Shown here piece by piece: positions 23,541 to 34,888 of a stretch of 64,000 nucleotides of DNA. The translations under genes were made by a program, and so were the position numbers. The stretch comes from Kuschelorhynchus macadamiae (taxonomy: Eukaryota > Arthropoda > Insecta > Coleoptera > Curculionidae): positions 682,001-746,000 of the forward strand of contig JAUTXW010004475.1 in assembly GCA_030620095.1 (NCBI GenBank), in the 5' to 3' direction. Position 1 is the first letter of the stretch. Every line of letters starts with the position of its first letter. Below the pieces are notes generated by a model. It saw only the letters and a program-made list of their open reading frames with translations, was not told where the DNA came from and did no database searches.

Positions 23541-23889
23541 GGAATCTTCTTGTTTTTATATCAAAGGATCATATTTAAACACAAATAAAAAATACAATCA
23601 TGGATTAATATCTGGATTTTATTATTTATTTTCTATATAACATAACATAACCCATAACCTAAATTTACAGGTAACAGAAGCAGAAAATATGTAAGTCTAT
23701 CAAATATTTGAATTTTTTCCTTATTTATTTACCTTAACATAGGAACTACTTAAAAAAAATAGTTTTTATAAAAACCATAAACAAATCTATAAAAATGCTA
23801 ATACTATAAGTACTAAGTATAACAAAAGAACAGAAACGAGGAACATTGGAATCTTCTTGTTTTTATATCAAAGGATCATATTTAAACAC
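23541..23889. repeat. 42-bp direct duplication inside the hAT 3' region
   Basis: The segment beginning GGAATCTTCTTGTTTTTATA occurs at 23541-23582 and again at 23848-23889 with no difference that I can see. It lies beyond the transposase stop codon. Confidence 0.85.
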
Positions 23890-23962
23890 GGAATAGTTCT
23901 ATTCTATAAAAAAACTAGATACCTAATGAATATTAAAAGAAAAATAATTCGACCTTAATATT

Positions 23963-26422
23963 TTATAAGTCCCAATATTCAAAATCCAGTGATTTTAAAA
24001 ACAAAAGTTTTGTCAATCTAGCCCCACTAAGTCGAATATTACTGGGAGTTAAAATACTTCCCGCTTTGGAAAAAAGCCTTTCCGAAGGAACTGATGTTCC
24101 AACGATTGGCAAATATTTTTTGGCCAGTTCTTTTAATATGCAAGAGTTAGTAGTATTCCAATAACTAAATGGATCTACCTGTATATTAATTGTTGGACCA
24201 TTTAAATACATTTTGAAATCATAATTGAGGTTGCCTTTGGTATTCGTATCAACATGTTTTTCTGCATAACTTGCTGCCAGTTCTTCATGGTAAGCCCACA
24301 CACTTTCAGCATTGGTTAGTTGAGCTTGAGTTTGTCTCTGTGGATTATCATCATTATGATTCTTTTTTAATTCACATAACTGATTAATAGACTGGTTTAT
24401 AAAATTAACAGCATTAGCACATGATAACGGATCGTTAAAATGTAGCCTCTTAAAGCGTGGGTCTAAAATTGTTGAAACAGCTAGTAATTTATTTTGTTCT
24501 ATGGCTCCAAATCGTTTTGAAAGTTCATTTAAAGTGTTTGCTTTTAGACTTAATGTTTCCTCAGTTGAAGGGGATACATTTTCAATTTTTTTAACCAGAC
24601 AGTTTATTATTGGAATAATTTTGCTACTGGTTAAGTATTTTTCTCCACATATTTCTTTTGAAATAGCTTCAATGGGAGATAAAATATATAAAACATCTTT
24701 TATTTTTTCTAAATCAGTAGCGTCAATCATAGTTGGTGATTTTGGGTTTTTCAGCAGAATTGGTGCTATGTGTTCGTACAGTTTAACAAACCGTTCCAAC
24801 ATATAAAATTGGGAGTTCCATCTAGTTGGCACAGACTGTATTAGCTTTAAAATATTATCAGCTTGCTGCGCTTTCCTAAGTTGATCAGCAGCCAAAACAC
24901 TCTGCTTAAAATAGGTAACAATGGATTTTACTTTACCTACAATAATTTTTATATCCTCAATATCATCCATAATTCTTGACGCTACTAGATCTAGGGTATG
25001 AGCAAAGCAGGGGAGGTGCTTGTTTTTTCCAAACATATCGTTAACCACCTTTACAATATTCGCCCCATTATCTGTCACGACTGCAATAACTTTGGAAGTG
25101 GTAATATTCCATTCTTCTAAAATTGTGGACATGCACTGCACTAGATATTCAGAGGTATGTCTTTCTTCTAATTCGAATACTCCTATAGTAAGAGATGTTA
25201 ATTTATTTTTCAGCAAAAAATGACTTGTTATCCCTAAAAAGCTTGTTGTATTCATAGCCTCAGTCCATATATCTGCCGTAAGGGTGATATTATCTATTTG
25301 TGTAAGTTTCTGCTTAAACATACCTGATAAAACATCATATTTTTCAACAACAAGAGTAGAAATTTTGTTTCGTCCGGGAACCTGGTATAATGGTGCAACA
25401 GTTTTCATAAAATATATAAAACCTTCCTTTTCAGAGCTATTTAGGGGTAAATTGTCCTTCGCTATCATAAACGTTATAGCATTGGTGATCTTTCCTGCTT
25501 TAGTACCACCATCTAAAAAAAAACTGTACTGTAGCTTAGCCTTTATTTTAATTTCAAAATAAACTTTTAAGTTTATAAATTTGTGGTTTTTGCGCAAATT
25601 TTAGCTAGACAGGTCACACATCACACTAATATAGATGTAAAAATAATATTGATGATAAGAAATAATTTTTTGTTAATTGTTCTGATATGATTATCTTTAA
25701 TACTTTCTAAAAGTTGCCGAATAAATCAAATCTAAAACAGCAAAAATTATACTTAGGGGGCTATGAAAATGTTTAACCTTGTGTATATTCCAAATACATA
25801 ATTAGCTAATTAAAATGATAATTGTAGATAAAAAAATTACCTGAAAATGACTTAATAGTTGAAAATGATTCAGTAATTGAAGACTGACGAGAACTTGAGG
25901 GGCGTATAGAGCTCCGGCTAAAAGAGGTTGATGGCATTGGTTCAGTAGTTGAAAATGATTCACTGACTGAAGACTGACAAGTACTTGAGGGGCTTAGGGA
26001 GCACCGGCTAGAAGAGGTTGATGGCGTTGGTTCGTCAATTAAACAAACTACAGAATCTGCTGAAGTTGAAGCCACGGACTGCTGGTTTTCACTACTGTCC
26101 TTATTTATTATGTTCTTGATTGGCTAAAATCATTATTATTTTTATTTTAAATTGGCTATACATATTTAAAGTTATAAATTTAAACATTTTTTTTTGGCTA
26201 ATTAATTAAAGCAGCACTTATTATTCATAAAAATCAAATTACCATATTTTCTTCTTCATTCTGTCTACCTTCATTCGAATAATTTGGATGTCTTCTTTGA
26301 AAATGTTTTTTTAAATTTGTTGTGTTTCCGGCTGTTTTCACATCACACTGACACAATTTACATTTTCCTCCTGACTTTGTTTTAATAAATAAATTCCATA
26401 CACTGCTTCTTACAGGTGGCAT
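23963..26422 (-). CDS. hAT transposase, BED-finger type, three exons, 670 aa
   Basis: Exon 1 (26422-26243) encodes a BED zinc finger with Cys21, Cys24, His40 and His45. Exon 2 (26123-25841) is a Ser/Thr/Pro-rich linker with an internal repeat (PSTS-x-SRxS and SVSESFSTTE/SITESFSTIK). Exon 3 (25512-23963) is the RNase H-like core and hATC dimerisation domain. Donors are GTAATT and GTAATTTT; acceptors are GATTTTAG and TTTTTTTTTAG. The phases agree (0, then 1). By my count the catalytic residues are Asp235 (TADIW), Asp302 (VVTDNGAN) and Glu632 (VPSERLFSKAG), with the CFAH and TRW motifs at about 323 and 385. There is no premature stop. The splice sites are inferred, not proven; without splicing, exon 3 alone has an in-frame Met upstream in the intron. 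Confidence 0.85.
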
Positions 26423-27025
26423 GGTAAGTAAAATTGGTTGAAAACACTTAACAATATAACAACCCTTGATACTATTTACAATAAAATACCTGTACTAATA
26501 ATTGCTTATACAAATTACAGTTATAAAATCAATGCTTTTACTAGGATCATTCACAGGCACAGGAGGAATAAATGTATTTTTAGAGTATAATCACAATTTT
26601 CAGTATTTACACACGTTCAAGTTCAAATCTAAAAAAACATCACTATCAAATTTGTAAAACAAAGAAATACGATTTGGGATTCCCGGATATCAATTAGAGT
26701 GGTCTGTCACTGTAAATCCCCATCCGCCCATCCACCTATCAACCATATCTATAGTTTCACAATTTTCCAAACTTGTAACTCTCATAGAAATCTGCAATCC
26801 CCAGCCAGAATTTAAATTTTACGCTCTTATGCGAGATGACGCCACTATTAATATAAGAAATAAATACTAGGGATAGTTCGGATCGAATGATATCGATATA
26901 CAGTCCTATGTATCGATACATGGCAAGTATCGTATCAAAAGTATCAATACAAAATATCGAGTATCGGAGGCAAAAGTATCGATATCCTATAATATCGGAT
27001 CGTATCGTGCATCCCTACCTAAAGT

Positions 27026-28017
27026 TAAAACGCAGGGCAATTTCTCTGGTGAATATGATGATGATAGTCGTGAAAAAATTACGCGCCTTTAAAATTCGTT
27101 ACTTCTCAATACATTTTGGTCAAATATATTGATTAATTTAAATTTCAAAAATGTAATATTGGACCTTGGTCTAAATAGTAATTATCATTAAATATCTATT
27201 ATAAACAGTGATTCTTTTTGTAACGTAATGTTTAATTTGTATGCATTTTAATTTTTTATACTCAAAAACAAACATCATAGCTAAATATTTATAGGTTAGA
27301 TGAAAATAAACAGTGGCGTTGTATTGGACTTTTACTTTCAGGTTGGCTGCATTTCTTTACCGAGAAAATTACTTAACATCAAGTGTTTACCACTGCCCCC
27401 ATACGCTCTTATAGTTTTGGATTCTTTAAATACGCAACTGTCACTTATACCCAATTACTTTGAAGTCTACTAGTTATCTACAAAGTTCCCATTAATCTCA
27501 TACTATATATTATTACCAAGCGGTTACGATTTTGGAACATTCCGCCGGTTCTTTAAAATTTAATGCCTTGGGTCGTAGCATGCGGAGAGTTGCGGTACTT
27601 GAGTCACTACTATAATTCTGCCATCTATCATAATCATAACCCTTTGTTCCGTTTTAATTTTTTGTTTCCTTAAAATACCGCTTTCCGATTCCAATCTATG
27701 TTTTTGGCACTGCACTTCGCAACTTGCCAGCACTTTACGATAGAGTTCTCAGATTGTCGGGAACTGTTACCCCTGGGAACTCTGGAACTTCATTTCCCTT
27801 CCTGTGAGTGTGTACTCATAGGAGTATTATTATATACTGTTGTATGTTCCCTATGGGTATGTACACATAAGGCTGAAGTATAAGATATTAACTAATACTT
27901 TTTATGGGATGTTAGTAAACATCACAGACAAAGGTATAAGACTCTTCCCGCTCCCGCTAAGGGGAGGAGCATTTCACACAGGACCTGAGTCGGTTTACAA
28001 ACCTTTGTGTAGGTATG
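27026..28017. other. Anonymous DNA between hAT and LINE
   Basis: No gene or repeat is recognised. A T-rich run near 28017-28033 is probably the A-rich tail of the minus-strand LINE that follows. Confidence 0.4.
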
Positions 28018-28069
28018 TTTTTTTTTCCTTTTTCCGGGTCTAATAAATTTGTACATATAATACTATTTA

Positions 28070-31000
28070 TTAAAGTTTTATTTTATTATAGTTTAAAAAA
28101 GTGTTAATTATATCACTAATCTCATTATTAATCGTGGATAATATAATATAAATATTAAATGGAGTTTTTACTCCTTTGTTTCTAAATATTTGATATAGAT
28201 CTATATTAGGAATTTTATTTATAGGGCATTCAAAGAAAATGTGGTCCTGGGTTTCAACCTGCCCACATTTACAGTAAGGGTCATTTCTGAGCCCCATCCT
28301 GTGCAAGTGTTCTCCAGTTAGACAATGACCTGTACGCATTCTAATTATGGAGGTGACGTGTCTCCTATTTTTGTATGTACAACATAGAAACCATTTTCTA
28401 GGAGGGAAAGTAGTTTGTATTTTAGAATATTGTTTACCTTTTGTTTGTATATCTAGTTTCCATTTATTTTCAAATTCTTCTCTTATATTTTTGTAATTAG
28501 GTTTGTAATGTCTGATTTGTCTATTTTTAGGTTTTTAGGGATATTTAAGGTTCTCCCTATATTTGCTAGTAAGTCTGCAGTGTTATTACCTGCAATTCCA
28601 GAGTGACCTGGGATCCAGGCTATATAGATATTGTTATTTGAATTTGCTTCTATAATAAGTCTTCTAGTCAGTAAAGTGATGTAATCTGTTGTAGTGTCAA
28701 TACAAGAGTTTTTTAGTTTAAAAATTGCGCTAAGAGAATCTGTAAATATAATTGCATTATTTATATTTTTCTTTAAAATAGTTGTGACACCCTCATTTAT
28801 TGCAACAATTTCAGCTGTGCATATACATAGTTCCCCAGGGATTTTTGATGAAAATTTATAATTTACTTCTGGTATATATATCCCAAAACCCACCTTGTCC
28901 TTAATTTTAGAAGCATCTGTGAATACAAAGGTAAATTGTTGTCGATAATTTTCTGTTTTTTCCAAAAACTGTTCTCTAGTGTCCCGTTCATTTTTTTTTA
29001 GATTAAGTTCCATTATTTTTATTGGCATGATTTGGTTTTCAAATTCTGTTTTGTAACATGGAAATGTACTATTTTTATATATCTTTTTAAAGTACGGATC
29101 ATATTTTTCCAGGGCTTGTGTAAGGTATGTCCTATTGTTATTTCTCCATTCTCCGATATTATTATTTTGCAACGCACGCAGTTTTTTTAAGATGTTTATT
29201 AGTGGATGGTTATCAATGGTAATAGGTTTTGATAGGAATTTGACTGCTAGCCATATTCTTCTAAATTCTAATGTCATTTCAGTTGCTTTCGGCCATAAGT
29301 GCAAGGGTAGGTGTAGATTTCATATACCCCAAACAAATCCTTAGTCCCTCATAAAAGATCCTATCTAGTTTGCTAAGGTTCTCCTTCGAAGTCGGTTTAA
29401 TGAAGAATGCTCCATAATCCACTTTTTATTAGTGCATTGAAAGCAGTTAGAAGAATTCGCGGATCACTTCCCCACCATACCCTGCTAAAGGTCTTTAAAA
29501 TATTTATACCTTTTTTAACTTTGTTTATGATGTGCAGAATATGGGCATCCCATTTTAAATGTTTATTAATGATGATACCAAGATATTTTACTTGATTTTT
29601 ATATGGGATTATGTGATTATCTATTTTCATGTTAGGAGGTCTTGTTTTACGTGGGCCCTTAGTGAACCACATAGCTTCACATTTGTCTTGAGATACACTT
29701 AGGTTGTTATCCTCAAGCCAAGTATGAATTTTATGTAGTGTAGTGTTCATTTTTTCTACAGCATTTACAATATTTTTGTCTTTACAAAAGAGGACTAGAT
29801 CATCTGCGTAACCGATAAGCGTACAATTTTTTGGTATTATATTAAAGAGTTCTGCTACATATACATTAAAAAGAATAGTACTAAGTGGCGAAGACCAGTA
29901 GTTGCAAGTACTGGGCCATAAAGGGAGGCATCATTTTTTCTAGTAAAAAGTTGTCTGTTTTCAAGGATTTTATAGATTAGATTTGTAAGTTCTGTATCAA
30001 TATTTAAGTGAATAAGTTTACTATATAGTTTTTGTAGGTTAATCCTATCATAGGCGGATTTTATATCTAAGAATATTGCCAATATGTTATTATTTTCTTG
30101 AAAAGCTAGATTAATTTCTGAAGTCAGGATAGCTACACTATTATTAACTCCCATACCCTTTCTATATCCAACTTGATAGTTGGAAAAGGTTTGTGCATTT
30201 TCCAGAGTCCAGTCTATTCTGTTTTTTATCATTATTTCCATAAGTTTAAGGTAACATGATGATAATACAATTGGTCTAAAACTGTCTGTAGTTTGTGGGT
30301 TTTTGTTTGATTTCAGGATAGCTAAAATATTATATTTTTTCCATGAATTGGGCAATTTCTCCCCTTTGAGGCATTTATTGTAGGTGTTGAGAAGTTCCCT
30401 TTTGGCTTGAGATGGTAGATTATATAACATCTTGTATGCTACATCGTCCAGTCCAGTAGAGGACAGTTTTTTGCCAGATAATCCTAATTCCATTTCATGG
30501 AGCGTAAAGGGTTTGATATGTTGAGGTGTTGGATAGACAGTGAAGTCCGGGTCAACATTATATATAGCCATATTATTTATTAGCTCTATTCTTATGTCAT
30601 CCACAATATTAACTTTGTTTAGTTTTTTATTTTTACCTGAAAATTTTTTTATATTATTCCAAATGTATGTTGTATTAGTGTTTCTGTTTAAAGACTCACA
30701 GAAAGTTTTAAACTTTTGTTTTTTTATTCTTTTAAATGTTAGTTTAGACTTGGCAATTACACGTTTTGCCTTAATATATTTATCTATTGTTGGATATTCT
30801 TTAAAATTTTTTAGGTGTGATTTTCTATCTTGTAGAATAATTGAGCATCGTTCATCCCAGCACGGGTTATTTACTTTGTGGGGTTTATTGTTATTTTTAT
30901 AAGGTATTGTGGTAATGGCCGCTGTATTAATTATGTTGTTCAATTCTTCAAAGTCTAATGTATTGTTATGTGGTGGCATTGCAATCAATACTTCATCGTA

Positions 31001-31707
31001 AAATTGTTTCCAATCTGCATTTTTAAAATCACGGGTTTTATATACTTGAGAAAAACATTTTTCATGTACTGTATTTTTTTTGAAGTTCATATCTACATAA
31101 GTGGGGAAATGGTTACTATTTCCACAGTCTGGGATAGTGCCCCATTCAGTTATATATTCTAGATCATTGCTTATTATTGTAATATCTACAGCACTGTTAT
31201 TTTTTCCAGGAGGCTGCAAAAGCGTAGGAGTCCCATTGTTAAGCACAACAAGCTCATTTTCCAAGATAAAATCACTAATCACTGTACCTCCATTATTGGG
31301 GGTACAGTTATCCCATATTGGGTGGTGTGAGTTAAAGTCACCCATAATGAGGAGTTTTTCACAAGAATTGTTTTTAATATTTTCAAGTATTTGTTGAGAT
31401 ATGTTTATGTTATTATTAGAGTAATGGTTTGTGATACTTAAGTTATTTACTTTTATTATGATGAATTGTATGTTATTATCATTATAGTTTATTATATGCT
31501 CATATACAATATTTGCTCTTACGAGGGTAGCTACCCCCCATATCCATCTTCCCTATCTTGTCTGATAATGTTATATGATTTTATAAAAAAATTATGAGAA
31601 GTTTTTAACCAGGTTTCATTAAGCAAAACTATATCAGGGTCATGTTTTCTAATAAGTGTAATGAGATTAGCCCTATTAGCATTAACACTTCTTATATTCC
31701 ATTGCAT
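28070..31707 (-). pseudogene. LINE ORF2: endonuclease, RT, RNase H; frameshifted
   Basis: It starts MQWNIRSVNANRANL (31707), giving the endonuclease with LNETWLK, MGDFNSHHPIWD and the later SNHFPTYV. The frame slips at a G run near 31530. The RT has FRPIVLSSCYLKLME and FLDIKSAYDRI (first Asp). Next, the conserved LPQGS motif near 29900 is missing, apparently by a short deletion that also shifts frame. GYADDLVLF follows at about 29800. Further shifts occur at 29310-29400 and near 28480. RNase H (28483-29000) keeps its acidic set: FTDAS, CTAEIVA, FTDSLSA and HSGIAGNNTAD. The C-terminal part has CKCGQVETQDHIFFECP. The RT lesion makes this copy inactive. Confidence 0.88.
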
Positions 31708-31760
31708 AATTTTGATTCTTATTTTAGTCTTATTAGTTTGATTGAAAATCCTTATCTTTT

Positions 31761-33116
31761 TTAGTTATAGTTATCTATCTCCATATAGGAGGCTAGTTTA
31801 AGATGTGAGAGAATAAGATTTTTTATTCGATTTTGTTCATAATATGATGAGTTATAGAAATAATCCATTAATTTATTAATATCTGAGGGTGAGTCCTGAG
31901 TGTGCGAGATCATAATCTCGTCTGAAACTTGCGAGGCACAATGAGGCATTTCTATGTCTTGTATTTGTGTGTTTGGTTGGTATCTTTCCTGTCTGTCCTG
32001 TACATGTCTGTTTGTTGTGGTAGGATGCTGTATACTAGGTAAAGGGTCTTTATTTGGTCTAGAATTTGGGAAGAATAGTGCTTGTTCATGTTGGATTCTA
32101 TCGTAACCTTGATTTGTGTTTTGTGAAGTATTTCTTCTTTTGTTTTGCTCTTTTGCTACAGTTTGCTGATAAGATCTTTTTATTCCTGTTGTGAAGTCGG
32201 TTGTGCGTCGTTGTGAAGTTGTAGTTATGTCACCATTATGTTGAAAGTTTTCTTTATTATTATTTTTTCCTTGTAAGGGAGGGAAGTCTCTGGGGTTAGG
32301 ATTATATTCACTTATTATGTAGTTTTTTTTACAAAGTATTTCCGCATCCACATAAGTGAAATTATTAAAAGCCATAAGACGTTTAATGTTTTTTTGACGT
32401 TCATACTCTGCACAAATTCTATTTGTCGCTTTGTGCTCGTTTTTACAAAAATAACATCTAGTGTTACATTCTAATGGCTCCCCTTCTGTTGCATGTTTTA
32501 GTTCTCCACAATTTTGGCATTTTTCCTTTCCTTTACAATTATTTTTTGTGTGTCCATATAAGAGGCATTTATAACACTGGGTTACTGGGGGTATATATAC
32601 AGTTACTGGTACTGGTAAGTTACAATAATAGACATTTGTCCCTGTCGGCTTATATTCTACTTTACCCTCTTTGTTTATGATTTTTCTATTCATTCTTTTT
32701 AAGTCGAGAATTTCTATGTCAGACTTACAAACTTTTTTAAGGTCCTCTACTTCCAAATCTAAATCAATTGCTCTAATCAAACCTTTGCATGTTACGAAAT
32801 TAAAAGGAATGTAAATTTTATATCCTTTGTCTATTAATGATTTATTATCTACGAAGTTGTTGGCCGCCTGGAAATTTTTAAATTCTATTGCTAATCTATT
32901 AAGACCTTTATTATTAATTTTTTTAATTGCATCGAGATTTAAATTAAAAATTTCTCTAGCAATTTTTAAGTTATTAAACCTATCTATATTATTTTTAGTT
33001 TGTTCATTAGATTCGATATAAACAATAAAAGGCGCAATATCTTCCTCAGCATATTTAATTACTTTTTTATTAGAATTCGAGTCATCACCCAACTTTTTTT
33101 TTTTTAATAGCGCCAT
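31761..33116 (-). CDS. LINE ORF1, gag-like protein with CCHC zinc knuckles
   Basis: This is an open frame of 451 codons. The N-terminal half (about 40-160) looks like the RNA-recognition-like region of I/Jockey ORF1 proteins. Residues 181-245 carry three knuckle-like motifs: CYKCLLYGHTKNNC, CQNCGELKHATEGEPLEC (irregular spacing) and CYFCKNEHKATNRIC. The rest is Gln/Asn/Pro/Arg-rich and probably disordered. It binds its own RNA in the family's life cycle. It ends 54 bp before the ORF2 start. This frame is intact although ORF2 is not. Confidence 0.82.
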   Translation of the reverse strand: MALLKKKKLGDDSNSNKKVIKYAEEDIAPFIVYIESNEQTKNNIDRFNNLKIAREIFNLNLDAIKKINNKGLNRLAIEFKNFQAANNFVDNKSLIDKGYKIYIPFNFVTCKGLIRAIDLDLEVEDLKKVCKSDIEILDLKRMNRKIINKEGKVEYKPTGTNVYYCNLPVPVTVYIPPVTQCYKCLLYGHTKNNCKGKEKCQNCGELKHATEGEPLECNTRCYFCKNEHKATNRICAEYERQKNIKRLMAFNNFTYVDAEILCKKNYIISEYNPNPRDFPPLQGKNNNKENFQHNGDITTTSQRRTTDFTTGIKRSYQQTVAKEQNKRRNTSQNTNQGYDRIQHEQALFFPNSRPNKDPLPSIQHPTTTNRHVQDRQERYQPNTQIQDIEMPHCASQVSDEIMISHTQDSPSDINKLMDYFYNSSYYEQNRIKNLILSHLKLASYMEIDNYN

Positions 33117-33276
33117 TTTGTTGTATACCTATAATTTCTTTAATTTTATCTTGGGAGAAGGCGTTTCCGCCCTCTCCCTCGGCTCCACTCATAACCAAAA
33201 GAGATCAGTGATATAATACTTCTTAAAGATATTTGTAAATTTATTCATACTCGAATACCGCTTTCAGTCTTCCGGT

Positions 33277-33810
33277 TCGTCTCGTCGAATGCAGACCTCT
33301 GTGTTGTTAACATAAGTGGTGCCACGTGTTCGGTTTTGCTGCTTTATTTCGGGGGGAAACGGGAGACTCAAACGCTCAGTGTGGAAACTAACGACCCCGC
33401 TAGAAAGGGAGCAGACGCTGTGAACGTGTGAGGCCTAGTTGTTCCTGCATTCTATCCCATTCGTCTGCCGCAGTTCTACATAGAATATTAGCGTAACGGC
33501 CGCTACGTGGCGGGAGTGGGAGGGGTAAGGGGATAGCTTGAAAGAAAGGGTCATCTCGTGATATCAGTAGTACTCTCAAGGGGCACCTAGTGGAAACCAA
33601 GATGCATTTCAGAAATTAAAAGAGGAAAAATCAAGAAGTATTGGAAAGATTCAGGATATCCGGGAGTTTAGAGCTCGCCATCCGGATATCCTACCTATAA
33701 CGTCTCCAAACTGGAATAAGGTGCAGGTTCGACTTCGTGGGTCGCCGATTTAACGACTCTGAGCCCCGGGCGGAGAGCAATCTGGCGAATTGCCTTGCAG
33801 CAGAGCCATA
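33277..33810 (+). repeat. R1 dispersed repeat, copy C (uninterrupted)
   Basis: This is the most complete R1 copy: it runs from CCTCTGTG/CCACGTGTTCGG through GAACGTGTGAGG, GGCGGGAGTGGGAGGGG, CTCAAGGGGCACCTAGTGG and GAGCAATCTGGCG. It keeps the target site that E9 copy A used (GGCGGGAGT). No ORF of note. Identity unknown. Confidence 0.72.
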
Positions 33811-34594
33811 TAACAAACTAACAACAAATACCGCTTAAGTTGTTTTGTTTAGTATCACATAATCAAGTTGTGATATTTATGATGTTCTATAAAACGTGGC
33901 TGAGTGACGAAAGCTACTATTTTTTCTTATGGTATGTGAAGCCATTGTGAACTATTTTAACTTGTTACTTGTAGACGATAACTTACACAACACATACACA
34001 ACAAATTAATAGCTGTAGACCGAATTACAATGACTTTGTAAGAACAAGGACAACAGTGGCGACAATAGAAGCCCACCCGCCAAATTGATGCGAAATTTCG
34101 GCTCTTGTAAAGAATTTTACCCATGGAATTTAACAAATTTAAAACATACATTTGAAAGATTACCTTCTTTAAATAATTCCTATACATAAAAATTTATGGA
34201 TGAGGCACTTTTTCAAATTATATCCAAAAAAAACTAAGATTTCGGAAGGTTGCACTGAACTTGTTTTTGGCGTATCGCTAAAAACATATTTTTCACAAAC
34301 TTAATTTATGAACTACGTAAAAGACTAATTATATTATAATGCTTTATAACACAAAAATCATTATTTGTAACTAAAAGTTAGAAGTAATTATTATATTGGA
34401 CATTATTAAACGTTTTAAACATAATTACAGCTGCTAAATAAAGAGAGAGCGAGAGTGTCGTCTGTTGGACGGAAATCCAGTGTGCTGGGGATGCTACGTT
34501 GCCAAGTTTATTTTATATATGATCTATATAAATTATATAAGAAAAACAAAATGCATTTGTGGGTTGTGGATCAGTACCAGCAGGATAGCGAAGG
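33811..34594. other. Anonymous DNA
   Basis: No feature is recognised. A GAGAGAGCGAGAG run lies near 34441-34455. Confidence 0.4.
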
Positions 34595-34698
34595 CACTAG
34601 GTGGATTGGTACCGGGTTAGCACCAGGTTAGGCGCCGTAGGCGTCATCGTTAAAGCCCTAAAAGACGAACAACAGCGCAGGGCATCACTGGCGAAAGT
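34595..34698 (+). repeat. R2 repeat unit 1
   Basis: It reads from CACTAGGTGGATTGGTACC to CATCACTGGCGAAAGT. It is repeated in the same orientation at 34780-34888. The GGTTAG/TCATCGTTAAAGCCCTAA part matches R2 pieces at about 7905-7990 and 37550-37620. Confidence 0.75.
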
Positions 34699-34779
34699 GT
34701 AACATCCCAGCCCAGAGGGCCGATGTCGAATGTTAGGCTTCCGCCAGTGATGCACCCGCCTGTTGATTAGTGTTGACCG

Positions 34780-34888
34780 CACTAGGTAGATTGGTACCGG
34801 GTTATCACCAGGTTAGACGCCGTAGGCATCATCATTAAAGCCCTAATATAAAAGGAGAACGACAGCAAAGTGCATCACTGGCGAAAGT
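34780..34888 (+). repeat. R2 repeat unit 2
   Basis: A direct copy of 34595-34698 with a few substitutions and a short insertion. The spacer between the units ends in an inverted copy of the CATCACTGGCG motif near 34740. Confidence 0.75.

Larger units (their letters stand above)
23327..27017 (-). mobile_element. Apparently intact, potentially autonomous hAT transposon
   Basis: The TIRs are TAGGGATGCACGAT and its exact complement at the right end. CCTAAAGT is duplicated at 23319-23326 and 27018-27025. The subterminal regions are packed with ATCGATAC/GTATCGAT-type motifs on both sides. The minus strand encodes a complete three-exon transposase (26422-23963). A 42-bp segment is duplicated on the 3' side (23541-23582 and 23848-23889). 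A decayed copy of the same family in the opposite orientation is at 39057-42283. Perfect ends plus an open transposase suggest recent activity. Confidence 0.92.
28018..33240 (-). mobile_element. RNase H-bearing non-LTR retrotransposon (I-group-like)
   Basis: Read on the minus strand, this has a 5' leader, ORF1 with CCHC knuckles (33116-31761), ORF2 with endonuclease, reverse transcriptase, RNase H and a Cys/His C-terminal motif (31707-28070), and a short 3' end with an A-rich stretch at about 28018-28035. RNase H downstream of RT is typical of the I/Nimb/Ingi/Loa groups within the Jockey/I superfamilies. ORF1 is open. ORF2 has several frameshifts. Both ends are approximate, and no TSD was found. 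Confidence 0.85.
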
